Below, one piece after another: positions 48,268 to 57,399 of a stretch of 64,000 nucleotides of DNA (position 1 is its first letter; each line of letters opens with the position of its first letter). The stretch comes from Metabacillus sp. B2-18 (GTDB taxonomy: Bacteria > Bacillota > Bacilli > Bacillales > Bacillaceae). The notes under the pieces are model-generated. The model was not told the DNA's origin. It worked only from the letters and a program-made list of their open reading frames with translations, and searched no databases. The DNA is taken from NCBI RefSeq assembly GCF_021117275.1, contig NZ_CP088246.1:62001-126000 (forward strand), in the 5' to 3' direction. The position numbers and the translations under genes were made by a program.

Positions 48268-48464
48268 GTTTTTTTCACATCTCCTTGTTTCTATTTTGTA
48301 ACCGTAAAAAGACTCTTACTAATCATATAATTGTTGTCTTATTATTTAGGTTATATAATCTTACAATTTTATAAACTTTAACTTTTTTTATGATTCGTAA
48401 ATTTATTGTTAATGTCATAGATCTTTTCTATAATAGCCTATATAAAATATAAGGAGCTAAATTC

Positions 48465-48788
48465 ATGAATGAAGATGATATGAAATCCAGTCCAGACTTT
48501 GATTTAGATGAAGAAACATTATTTATTGTTTCTCAAACGTTTAAGGCACTCTCTGATCCAACCCGTCTTCGAATCCTTAATTTATTATTTGAGGGAGAAC
48601 ATTCTGTTAATGAAATTGCTGATAAGTTATCATTACTGCAATCAACTGTATCACACCAGCTTCGTTTCTTAAAAAATGTTCGACTTGTTAAATTCAGGAG
48701 AGAAGGCACGACTATGTTCTACTATCACGATGATGAGCATGTTATTCATGTCTTAAAACAGACCATAGATCATGCAAGACATATTTAA
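48465..48788 (+). CDS. czrA: Zinc-sensing ArsR-family repressor CzrA
   Basis: 107-residue winged-helix repressor close to CzrA. Recognition helix [20 protein letters not shown] is nearly the B. subtilis sequence. The alpha-5 zinc site (Asp, His...His, His in the family) is present as [18 protein letters not shown]. CzrA represses czcD-type exporters and is released by Zn or Co. It lies convergent with czcD, and its target palindrome precedes czcD and four other units here. No such palindrome was found in front of czrA itself. Confidence 0.92.
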   Translation: MNEDDMKSSPDFDLDEETLFIVSQTFKALSDPTRLRILNLLFEGEHSVNEIADKLSLLQSTVSHQLRFLKNVRLVKFRREGTTMFYYHDDEHVIHVLKQTIDHARHI

Positions 48789-48818
48789 ACCGAACCCTAA
48801 AAGGGCTCGGTTATTTTT
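48788..48818. terminator. Terminator between convergent czrA and czcD
   Basis: Arms AACCGAACCCT and AGGGCTCGGTT, followed by a T run. Confidence 0.85.
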
Positions 48819-49737
48819 AATTACAATGATCTCCCTCTGAACATTGATATCCTTCAACATCTATTTGGATCGTTGTATGGTGCAAGTGAAATTGATCATG
48901 CAAAATTTGTTTGGCTTTTACAAGGAGCTCTTGATGACTAATTCCTGGACCTACGACTAAATGACAACTTAATGTTGGGAAATCAGATGTAATTGACCAA
49001 ATGTGTAAATCATGAATATCGTTGACTTCTTCCATCTTCAATAATGTATCTTTTACTTTATCAACATTAATATTTGCTGGTACACCTTCCATTAATATAT
49101 GAAATGCATCCTTTGTAACTCTCCATCCACTAATGATAATAAGTACAGCTACAATGATACTTGCAATTGGATCTGCTAGGTTCCATCCAAAAAACATAAT
49201 AAGTAACGCAGCTACAATAGCCCCCACCGATCCTAGCATGTCTCCAAGTACATGTAAGAAAGCACTGCGTACATTTAAATTCTCATCCTTGTCACCCTTC
49301 ATCAGTATAAAAGCTGCCACAATATTAACAACCAACCCTATGGAAGAGACGATTAGCATTCCCATACTCACAACTTCTGGAGGATTTAGAATCCGTTGAT
49401 ATGCTTCCCAAAATATATAAAGAGATATGAGTAGGAGTGTAATTCCGTTAATGAATGCAGCCAGTATCTCAAAGCGTTTATACCCAAAAGTTTTTGAAAG
49501 TGAAGCTCCTTTTTCCCCGAACGTTATGGCTAAAAAACTTAATCCCAGAGCAGCAGCATCACTTAACATATGACCCGCATCGGAAAGTAATGCCAAGCTA
49601 TTTGTCATTATCCCACCAATTACTTCAACAATCATATAAGTAGTGATAATAAGAAAAGACCATTTTAAAGCTGTTTTATTGCTTGTATGATGGTGATGAC
49701 CATGATGTCCGTGACCATGACTATGTGAGTGTCCCAT
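48817..49737 (-). CDS. czcD: Zinc/cobalt/cadmium exporter CzcD (CDF family)
   Basis: CDF antiporter with the CzcD hallmark of a histidine-rich N-terminus (HSHSHGHGHHGHHHH). Zinc-type sites are HMLSDAAAL in helix 2 and HVLGDMLGS in helix 5. The C-terminal domain has DLHIWSIT, and the protein ends with a CxxxxHC tail. 306 residues, full length. AGGAGAGGGT is the ribosome site, and a CzrA-like palindrome lies 17-36 bp before the ATG. The partner gene czcO (trkA in B. subtilis) lies divergently rather than downstream, and is broken. Confidence 0.94.
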   Translation of the reverse strand: MGHSHSHGHGHHGHHHHTSNKTALKWSFLIITTYMIVEVIGGIMTNSLALLSDAGHMLSDAAALGLSFLAITFGEKGASLSKTFGYKRFEILAAFINGITLLLISLYIFWEAYQRILNPPEVVSMGMLIVSSIGLVVNIVAAFILMKGDKDENLNVRSAFLHVLGDMLGSVGAIVAALLIMFFGWNLADPIASIIVAVLIIISGWRVTKDAFHILMEGVPANINVDKVKDTLLKMEEVNDIHDLHIWSITSDFPTLSCHLVVGPGISHQELLVKAKQILHDQFHLHHTTIQIDVEGYQCSEGDHCN

Positions 49738-49753
49738 AAAACCCTCTCCTTTT

Positions 49754-49773
49754 ATATGAATATATGTACATAT
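49754..49773. promoter_or_regulatory. CzrA operator in front of czcD
   Basis: Reads ATATGAATATATGTACATAT, 18 of 20 identical to the CzrA palindrome. This is the expected position and target, and supports the use of the same pattern elsewhere. Confidence 0.75.
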
Positions 49774-49923
49774 ATATTATTACAGATGCGATTAATGAGT
49801 GCAACATTATTTTTATTTTTTCAAAACTTATTAAATATTATTAGTCCCTTTATCTAAAAATAAAGGGTTTATGCTATAATTTGGAAATCAAAATAGTAGT
49901 TATTTTATTTAAGGGGAGAATAA

Positions 49924-50971
49924 ATGATGATATATGATGTGATCATTATTGGAGCAGGTCAGTCAGGATTAACAATGGGATATTATTTAAAACAAACGAA
50001 TTTAAAATTTCTTATCTTAGACAAAGGGAATGCGATTGGAGAAGTTTGGAGAAATCGTTATGATTCCTTAACTTTATTTACTCCAAATGTGTATAGTTCC
50101 TTACCCGGATTGAAGCTGGAAGGTATTCAAGCCCACTACCCCACCAAAGATCATATCGCTGATTATTTATCAAGATATACTAAAACCTTTTCTCTCCCAG
50201 TTCAATTAGATAACGCACATTACGAAGGTAGAAAGAGAGAATAACATTTTTTTGATAGAAACAAATCGTAAAGAATATAAAGCTAATCAAATAGTTATTG
50301 CAACAGGACCTTTTCAACATCCGTTCATTCCAGAGTTCTCTAGTTCTTTATCTAAGAATGTGCTCCAAATCCATTCATCAAACTATAAAAACCCTAGACA
50401 ATTAAAACAAGGACCAGTATTGGTTGTAGGTGGAGGAAATTCAGGTTCACAGATCGCTGTCGAACTATCAAAAGAAAAACCTGTATATTTATCAGTTGGA
50501 CATAAATTAAAGTTCCTACCACAGAATTTTGGTGGTAATAGTATTTTTTGGTGGTTTGATAAATTAGGCATATTAAGTGTAAACACAAATAGCAAATTAG
50601 GAAATATGCTAAAACATCAACCTGATCCCATTTTTGGTTTTGAATTAAGGTCTTTACTAAAGAATGGTAAAATTAGTTTGAAGCCGAGAGCAAATGCTGT
50701 AATGGAAGATCAAATAGTTTTTGAAGACAATAGTAAAATAAAGGTGGCAAATGTTATTTGGTCAACTGGTTTTAGATCACATTATGATTGGATAAAAACC
50801 CCTAACATTTTTGATAATAAGGGGAAACCAATACATCAAAGAGGTGTTACATCAATAGCTGGTTTATTTTTTTTAAGACTTCCTTGGCAGTATAGAAGAG
50901 GTTCTGCTCTCCTTCAAGGAGTTGGAACAGATGCTGAATATTTAATGAAACAAATATTAATAAATAAGTAA
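49924..50971 (+). pseudogene. czcO: CzcO-like flavin monooxygenase, one frameshift
   Basis: FAD-binding start MIYDVIIIGAGQSGLTMGYY, then GNAIGEVWRNRYDSLTLFTP, the CzcO family signature. The frame stops at 50244 after NAHYEGRKRE. Removing one A near 50212 gives LDTHITKVERENNIFLIE and joins the second frame, which carries ATGPFQHPFIP, the second Rossmann motif VVGGGNSGSQIAVEL and ATG-motif-like IWSTGFRSHYDW. Apart from this one base the gene looks intact, so either a recent mutation or a sequence error is possible. The role alongside CzcD is unclear. Confidence 0.85.
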
Positions 50972-50981
50972 CGAATATGTT

Positions 50982-51018
50982 GAAAAGCAGTGAAATTTTA
51001 TGAATTCACTGCTCTTCA
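50982..51018. terminator. Bidirectional terminator between czcO and feoB
   Basis: Arms GCAGTGAA and TTCACTGC within a longer hairpin; a T run follows at 51020. Confidence 0.75.
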
Positions 51019-51038
51019 AAGTTTTTTTCTATTTGTTA

Positions 51039-52412
51039 TTAAACCCAACCTAATAACTGTGCTATTTGAAAAACAATAAATGGAACTAATATGGCTAACA
51101 CTGTTGGAATTAAGAATGCAAGTAATGTCCATTTTTTACTCTTTGTTTCTTTATAAATATTTAATAATGTTGTACCGCATGGATAATGAAGTAGTGAAAA
51201 TAACATCATGTTTAACGCAGTTATCCACGTCCAACCTTGATCAACAAAAATTTGTTTTAAATCCACCAAACTATCCACTTCTGTTAATGAACCAGTTGAA
51301 AGATAACCCATTAGTAAAATTGGTAATACGATTTCATTAGCAGGTAAGCCAAGAACAAACGCTAATATAATGTAACCATCAAGTCCCAACATTTGACCAA
51401 ATGGATCAAAGACGCCAACCATATGCATTAAAATACTAGTATCTCCAATGTAAATATTTGCAATGATCCATGTTAATACTGCTGCTGGGGCAGCAACTTT
51501 AACTGCTCTAACTAAAACAGTCCATGATTTTGTTAAAGAAGCCCGAATCACAGTATCAAAAAACTTTGGTCGACGATATGAAGGCAATTCTAAAGTGTAA
51601 TGCGTTGGAACACCCTTTAGTGCTGTTTTTGATAAAACCCAAGATACAAAAAATGTCACGACAATCCCAAACATAACAATACCGACAATGACTCCTGTCG
51701 TGACAAGAGATTTTAGTCCTCCAGTAAAACTAGCTGCCATGAATAATGATGCTAATACAATTAAGGTACCCCATCTTCCATTACATGGAACAAAATTATT
51801 TGTCAGAATCGCAAGCATTCTTTCTCTCGGAGACTCAATGATTCTAGAAGACATTACAGCCGCTGCATTACACCCAAACCCCATAGCCATTGTCAACGAT
51901 TGCTTACCATGAGCACCAACATGTTTAAATAAACGGTCCATATTAAAAGCGACTCTCGGAAGGTAACCATAATTTTCTAAAAGTGCAAAAGTTGGAAAAA
52001 AAATCGCCATAGGTGGAAGCATAACACTTATTACCCATGTAGAACCCCGATACAATCCTAAAACGAGAAGTCCGTGTAACCAATCTGGTGCTTGAATAGC
52101 CTGAAAAAATGTTGTTAGATATCCTTCTATCCACCCAAAAAATTCAGCAAGCAGGGAGGATGGTATATTGGCTCCAGCAATGGTTAAGTAAAAAACAGCC
52201 CCTAACATGATGAGCATTATTGGGAAACCCCAAATCGGAGATGTAAAAATGGAGTCTAATTTTTCTGTTCTAACATCCCCTTTTGTTTTTGTATAGGAAA
52301 CACCTTCGTTACACAATTGATGGCTTCTTTTATATAAATTAGAAACAATTTCATCTCTTAATTCTGGTGTTGATAATTCTTGAGCCTCTATATATAGCTC
52401 TTTAATATTCAT
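51039..52412 (-). CDS. feoB: FeoB membrane domain, separate polypeptide
   Basis: Permease half of the ferrous iron transporter FeoB: two Gate domains (for example FFPTFALLENYGYLPRVAF, GFGCNAAAVMSSRII, NFVPCNGRWGTLIVL) and the late motif LGLPANEIVLPILLMGYLS. The cysteines of GFGCNA and FVPCNGR are conserved in FeoB. No G-domain is attached; it starts with a short cytoplasmic helix region (NIKELYIEAQELSTPELRDE). The ATG at 52412 has AAAGGAGG inside the end of the upstream G-protein gene. The natural split is unusual but not unknown. Confidence 0.9.
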   Translation of the reverse strand: MNIKELYIEAQELSTPELRDEIVSNLYKRSHQLCNEGVSYTKTKGDVRTEKLDSIFTSPIWGFPIMLIMLGAVFYLTIAGANIPSSLLAEFFGWIEGYLTTFFQAIQAPDWLHGLLVLGLYRGSTWVISVMLPPMAIFFPTFALLENYGYLPRVAFNMDRLFKHVGAHGKQSLTMAMGFGCNAAAVMSSRIIESPRERMLAILTNNFVPCNGRWGTLIVLASLFMAASFTGGLKSLVTTGVIVGIVMFGIVVTFFVSWVLSKTALKGVPTHYTLELPSYRRPKFFDTVIRASLTKSWTVLVRAVKVAAPAAVLTWIIANIYIGDTSILMHMVGVFDPFGQMLGLDGYIILAFVLGLPANEIVLPILLMGYLSTGSLTEVDSLVDLKQIFVDQGWTWITALNMMLFSLLHYPCGTTLLNIYKETKSKKWTLLAFLIPTVLAILVPFIVFQIAQLLGWV

Positions 52413-52414
52413 TA

Positions 52415-53131
52415 TTATGCCTCCTTTACCCTCTTCTCGTTCGTTACACCATTTAACTCCATTCTTTTATTTAACTCATTAAGAAGTGCTTCGTCTCCGT
52501 CCAATAACCTTAGAGCTAACCATCTAGATGAAATTTGGTCTTCTACTAAATTGCGAACTTTTGATTCTAATTTACTTATTTTCTCTTCAATCTCTTCGTT
52601 ATAAGATGTCTGTACAGGATTACACTCAATTTTTCTAGTGACGATTCGATCAAGAGTATCTAAAAGCATTGGGAAACCAGTCTTATTACGAGCAGATATT
52701 TTGATAACAGGAACTCCAAGTCGCTTTGTTAAAAGAAGCTCATTTATTTTAATACCTTTCTTCTCTGCTTCATCGATCAAGTTAATACAAATCACCACAT
52801 TGGTTGTCATTTCTAACACTTGCAACGCTAAATTAAAGTTACGTTCTAAAGATGTAGCATCTAGCACGACTAGTGTTACATCGGGTTTTTCAAATACAAT
52901 ATAATTACGAGCTACTTCCTCATCAGTTGAATTTGAAAAGAGTGAATAAGTTCCAGGTAAATCAATCATTTTGTAAGTCTTATCTTTATGTCTTACTGTT
53001 CCCTCAGCTAATGAAACAGTTTTACCAGCCCAGTTACCTGTATGTTGTCTTAGACCAGTTAAGGCATTAAACAATGTACTCTTTCCAGTATTAGGATTTC
53101 CAGCCAAAGCAATTCGATATGAATTAGCCAT
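52415..53131 (-). CDS. FeoB N-terminal GTPase domain, separate polypeptide
   Basis: G-protein half of FeoB, 238 residues. G1 is GNPNTGKSTLFNALTG, G3 is DLPGTYSL, G4 is NLIDEA (in place of the NxxD-type NMMDEA), and G5 is ISARNKTG. A helical GDI-like region follows and the gene ends at KEA before the membrane segment that would normally continue. The split lies between the GDI region and the first helix; both halves keep proper ribosome sites, so this is not a frameshift. Confidence 0.92.
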   Translation of the reverse strand: MANSYRIALAGNPNTGKSTLFNALTGLRQHTGNWAGKTVSLAEGTVRHKDKTYKMIDLPGTYSLFSNSTDEEVARNYIVFEKPDVTLVVLDATSLERNFNLALQVLEMTTNVVICINLIDEAEKKGIKINELLLTKRLGVPVIKISARNKTGFPMLLDTLDRIVTRKIECNPVQTSYNEEIEEKISKLESKVRNLVEDQISSRWLALRLLDGDEALLNELNKRMELNGVTNEKRVKEA

Positions 53132-53132
53132 T

Positions 53133-53375
53133 CTACATCAACTCTCCTTTAATTTTCATACTTTCCTCTTTTCTTAAAGCAACCGTTGTTTGACTAACAC
53201 GAAATGCGATCGGATCACCTAATGGACTTTTTCTAACCACTTCAACTATAGCCCCTGGGACAAACCCTAAATCTAATAAACGCCTTCTCATAACACCTTC
53301 CAGTAATAACGAAGTGATTTTAATAAAGTTTCCTTTTTTCCCTTGATATAATGAGATTTTTTTAGTTATATCCAT
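53133..53375 (-). CDS. feoA: FeoA ferrous iron transport accessory protein
   Basis: 80-residue SH3-like FeoA protein: RRRLLDLGFVPGAIVEVVRK and the end motif FRVSQTTVALRKEE are typical. It lies one base before the G-protein gene. FeoA is thought to aid FeoB function. Confidence 0.92.
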   Translation of the reverse strand: MDITKKISLYQGKKGNFIKITSLLLEGVMRRRLLDLGFVPGAIVEVVRKSPLGDPIAFRVSQTTVALRKEESMKIKGELM

Positions 53376-53455
53376 ATATCTTTCCCCTCACCTTTTATTT
53401 TTCCTTAGTGCAACTTTAATGTAAAAAAAAGGTCCATTCCAATCATAATATAATC

Positions 53456-53665
53456 TTAATTACTTTTTTTAGCGTTTAAGGAATAAAGAAGATTACGTAA
53501 TGCTTCACCTAATTGCTTTTCACCAAAATGACCAATTTCACGGTCACATATATCAACTTTTTCATTGGTCAAATAAGCATAAATCTGGTTACAGTTACAC
53601 CTTTTCATCTCAAGCCATTCTCCGTCACCTAAATTAAAGGCAATTCGAACTCCCATCTTCATCAT
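53456..53665 (-). CDS. Unknown cysteine-containing protein upstream of feoA, 69 aa
   Basis: Not recognised. Soluble, with cysteines in KRCNCNQ and DICDRE, which could bind metal. It is the first gene after the CzrA-like palindrome and lies 80 bp before feoA in the same direction, so it may be an iron- or zinc-linked accessory protein. Three ATG codons cluster at the start (53665, 53662, 53656) after GGAAGG; the last has the best spacing. Confidence 0.55.
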   Translation of the reverse strand: MMKMGVRIAFNLGDGEWLEMKRCNCNQIYAYLTNEKVDICDREIGHFGEKQLGEALRNLLYSLNAKKSN

Positions 53666-53785
53666 CTTCCTTCCACAAAGTTATATTATTTTATAGAATG
53701 ACAAGCTGTGCAATACTTGTTTATACAATCAAACAATCTTTACTACTGCTTATTTTTTTTCCTTAAGCCAACTTATGTTATTATA

Positions 53786-53805
53786 ATATGAATATATTTA
53801 CATAT
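53786..53805. promoter_or_regulatory. CzrA-like operator palindrome upstream of the feo unit
   Basis: Reads ATATGAATATATTTACATAT, 17 of 20 identical to the CzrA palindrome and 17-18 of 20 like the czcD site itself, about 120 bp before the first gene. Confidence 0.55.
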
Positions 53806-54195
53806 TGTCAAATTAATTTCAAATAAAACTGCCCTTTATTTCGTAAGAACCTTCATCCACTCTTTCCATCAACATGCTCTAAGCTTTCGTCTTATGTCCG
53901 TTTTGCATACTTCTTAATATCTCTGATTTTAAAGTGATTTCCCCAGCCTTGAATAAGTTGATTTATATTAAGGATTCTATATTCCATACTTACTCACCAG
54001 TTACTGTTTGTGAGTCTTTTAATTTATCCTCAAATCTCTTCTTGGTTTTCTTCGGCACTTAAACCTGGGTATTCTTCCACATTTGATAGAAGCTCTTTCC
54101 TTACGTTCCTTAAGCTTTTCCACTGCATTTTCGATGAACTCAGTCATACTCTTTTTATCCGTTCACCGGGTTTGTGGCTTATAAAGTATGTTACA

Positions 54196-56060
54196 GTGAG
54201 TAGACCGAGGGAACCTCCCCCTTAGTCTCTCTCAGAACCGTACGTGAACCTCTCAGCTCATACGGCTCCCATTATTCATCGCCGGCAGTATTCCATATTT
54301 CCAATGGGCGAATAACTTGCGTTCTCGCTGTGCAATAGTACCTATCCAATATTCTGCTCTTCTTCGTTGTTTTCGCTTCTTATATTTTCGGCGAACCACA
54401 TTTTACTAAGCAGCTGTTGATGTATCGCAATACGCTATACATTTCTGATTTATAGAAATGTCCGTAATAATTAATCAAATCCTTGGATTTCCTTATTAAA
54501 CATGTTGGAGATATCCCACAAGGTTTTATCTACTTTGAGCTGTAATCGCCACCTTCTCACTTCTTTTCTTTCTGATTGCTTTCTTTGCCTTATCGGCAAT
54601 AGCTGGCAAGAAGTTTGTGAAGAATTTTCCATATTTGTTCTTTGAGTGTCTTGGACGATATGTGTATCCTAGAAAAATGAAAGAAGTAGTCGGATAGTTC
54701 CATTGCCTATCATCATCTTTACAATAGACAATTTTCGTTTTATCCAAGTTCAACTCTAGTCCAAACAATTGAAATCTTTCTTCCAGTCTTCGTTGAAGGT
54801 ATTTGGCTTGTTTCAATGAAGCACAGTGTGCTATTCCATCATCGGCGTATCTCGCCCAAGGAATACTTGGAAATTCTTTCGCCATAAAATCATCAAATGT
54901 ATAATGAAGAAATAGGTTCGCAAGAACTGGACTGATGACCCCTCCTTGCGGAGTGCCAGAAGTCCGCTCTATTAACGTTCCGTCCTCCATTTGAAAAGGT
55001 GCAGTTAGCCATCTTTGTATATATAAGATGACCCATTCTTGATTTGTATGACGTTTTACCATTTCAATGAGGTAGTCATGTCGGATATTATCAAACAGTC
55101 CCTTAATATCGAACTCTAACATCCAGTCTCTCCGCCAACATCTTTTCCTTGTAGCCTCGATCGCTTGAATTGCCGATTTATTTGGTCGATATCCATAAGA
55201 ATCTTCATAAAACAATTTCTCCACTGTTGGTTCGAAATATAGTTTCGCAACCATCTGTGCCACTCGGTCTTCGACTGTAGGAATTCCAAGTGTTCTTGTT
55301 CCACCATTCTTTTTGGGTATCGCAACTGCTTTTACTGGTTTTGGAAAATAGCTTCCAGAGGACATACGATTCCACAGTTTATATAGATTATTTTTCAAGT
55401 CTAGTTCGTTTAATAGATTGTTCATCAATTCCGTATGTCCCTTTGTTGGCTTTTACTCGCTCAAATGCAGTCATTACTGCGTTCTTTGAAATACTAAACG
55501 GTTTAGCTTCTCGCATAGGTTCCTCCTCCTTTCAAAGTTGACCTATCTTTGAAACTAAATAACTTGGGTTCTTCGCTCTACTTCTATTACAGAAGTTTCA
55601 TCACTACTACAACCCAATCTGCCCCTATGACTGCATCGGTACTCTTTTCTTGTGGGTCTTCCACTTGAAATACTCCCTTAACATCAGCCCGTAGGTTCCC
55701 ACGTTCCGTACAAACGCCTGTGTTATGTTCATGCCACCTTTATGCCGCCCACCACTTAGACAGTAAACAGGTTTCCTCTAAGCTCATCCAGGTTAACGAC
55801 TACCCCCTGGTTTTGATGGAGTCTCTACGCTTTCGACATTTCCGTAAGTGGTTCACATGCTCGTTCATCTCCATAACACGCACTTGACAGCTTTCTACTG
55901 CCTTTTCCTTAACGCTCAATACCATAGCTTTTGACTACAGCACCTTAAGTTAGTTTGAAGTCTCCACCTGTATGGCGACTCCGACGGGCCCACCGTCATC
56001 ATTTGTACAGCATAGCTGCTTTGAATAGTCTCGCTACTTACGCACACTTTCGTGGCGCAC
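54196..56060 (-). mobile_element. Inner group II intron copy 1, about 1865 bp
   Basis: 5' end GTGCGCCACGAAAGTGTGCG at 56060. Domain V is visible at 54233-54268 (GAGCCGTATGAGC...CACGTACGGTTC), followed by a domain VI-like stem ending CGGTCTACTCAC at 54196. The intron is inserted at the YADD codons of the outer reverse transcriptase. Boundaries are certain to within one or two bases. RNA ends are complete, but the encoded protein is broken. Confidence 0.85.
54253..55516 (-). pseudogene. Group II intron reverse transcriptase/maturase, frameshifted
   Basis: ATG at 55516 with AGGAGGAGG upstream starts MREAKPFSISKNAVMTAFER. A shift near 55420 leads into the long frame with the reverse-transcriptase palm (DSYGYRPNKSAIQAIEATRK, EFDIKGLFDNI, TPQGGVISPVLANLFLHY, PWARYADDGIAHC). 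Further shifts near 54560 and 54410 lead into RRWRLQLKVDKTLWDISNM and RRKYKKRKQRRRAEYWIG, and the protein ends inside domain V. The catalytic YADD is intact, but at least three indels break the gene. Confidence 0.85.
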
Positions 56061-56711
56061 CATCGTCTGCATATCTAACAAATTGGTTACCTCGATTCTC
56101 TAACTCTTTGTATTTACCATATTTAATCAGTTGGACACTCTCTTCACCATTTTCCTTTAAATATAGGAGAGTAGCTATTATATCTTTCGCATCAACTCCT
56201 GCTACTCCTTTATTTCGTTTAACCCTTTCAAATTAGATTACCCTTCTCCAATATCTTCTCGATTAATGTTTTAGTAAGTTTCATATTGATCCTATGTTAT
56301 TAAGGTTGCACAAGTGTAACTCTAATCTATTGAAGGTGCCCAATATACTCACTCTTCAATAGTCTTTAATTGGCTGTGTTATTGTTATCTTGTAAATGGA
56401 CTCTAACATAGTTGCTCCTTTCGTCCGTCCTTATCTGTCCCTAAGGGTTGATACTATGACATATACTTCTCATAGTTCGGTTACTTATCACGAAGTAAGT
56501 TCTCTGTTGAGGTACTAAGGGATCTCGCAGTGTAAGTTCATTATTCCTATTCATCGGGAGAGATTTTGAACTTAACCTTGTTTTGGGTTCGTATACCCAG
56601 ATCGTCTAGAGCTTCCTTCAGATTCCATTGTTTTCGACTAATGGTTCGAATATTCCAATGCACATAACCCACTTTCACCGTCTAGTTGATGAACCATGCC
56701 TGGCACACAAA

Positions 56712-56742
56712 AATACCTGTGTAGATAAAATCCTACACAGGT
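56712..56742 (-). terminator. Terminator-like hairpin immediately upstream of the group IIC intron
   Basis: Arms ACCTGTGTAG and CTACACAGGT (10 bp) followed on the minus strand by TATTTTT and then the intron start. Group IIC introns typically insert just after such structures. Confidence 0.75.
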
Positions 56743-57111
56743 TATGGAAATTCCTATAAATTTGTCAACAGCCCCTTTATAGGCAGCCAGTTCTTTTATC
56801 GTATTATAATTATGGGGTTGGAGTAGGCTTTGAATATTCATCATTTTACATTACCGATTTTTGAAAAGATATCTTAACTTGTTTTACCCTCTTGATAATT
56901 AAGAAAGGATTGTGATCAATTTCTAGACAAACTCCACATTTTGTCCTAGATCATCCCTTACCATTGCACAATTTTACTTATTCTTATAAACAAAGCAATC
57001 ATAATTATATTTATGAATTACTGATTTGTCACAACCAGAATATCAAAGGGTATTCTCAAGTTAGTCCTTATTTTTAGCAGCAGCAGCGTATATTATAAAT
57101 GACAAAATAGT
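56743..57111. other. Region between the intron and an IS remnant
   Basis: A minus-strand frame starting at 56844 reads MNIQSLLQPHNYNTIKELAA and KGAVDKFIGIS before running into the hairpin. It may be the end of a lost gene that owned the terminator. Nothing else was seen. Confidence 0.35.
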
Positions 57112-57280
57112 TTGGAAGACGATTACAACTTGACCTGGAGCCTCTACGGCCATGACTATCCAGCCAAAAAACCAGCCCTTGATAAGGCTGGTAAGCCTAT
57201 CAAGGCTATCATGCCCGACCCTCCAAGTAAAGTTGTAATAAAGCGGAATAACAAATGTACATGCTTAAACGATCATTTCT
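57112..57280 (+). pseudogene. Unknown gene remnant joined to an IS21-type end
   Basis: The reading YNLTWSLYGHDYPAKKPALD and KPIKAIMPDPPSK looks like a genuine C-terminal protein segment but was not assigned. It runs into ATGTACA repeats around CGATCATTT (57251-57280), which in reverse complement closely match the end of IS21 element 3 near 62434-62466. Probably a leftover of a related insertion sequence. Confidence 0.4.
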
Positions 57281-57399
57281 GTACATTTCTTAAATTAGCA
57301 TTTGTATATATCACCACTTGCATAATTTCAGGTTTATCTTTAAGGAATTTTAATTTAACGAATAATAAGATAGAGCAAGGTATTGATATAATTAAATAA

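Larger units (their letters stand above)
53830..56708 (-). mobile_element. Group IIC intron remnant 1, interrupted by a nested group II intron
   Basis: The 5' end is recognisable as GTGTGCCAGGCATGG at 56708, followed by ATGGAATCTGAAGGAAGC near 56625, both like the Geobacillus GsI-IIC intron. Its reverse transcriptase is decayed: the N-terminal part (LIEKILEKGNLI, FERVKRNKGVAGVDAKD) jumps directly to KELENRGNQFVRYADD, a large internal deletion. There the inner intron (54196-56060) is inserted. After it the outer protein continues in broken frames (NILYKPQT; TEFIENAVEKLKERKE; NQLIQGWGNHFKIRDIKKYA). The 3' RNA domains were not found. Confidence 0.75.

Noticed and set aside
51039..53131. Split FeoB considered as a frameshift artefact.
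   Set aside because: The downstream half has its own strong ribosome site and ATG overlapping the end of the first gene, and no single indel restores a better fusion.
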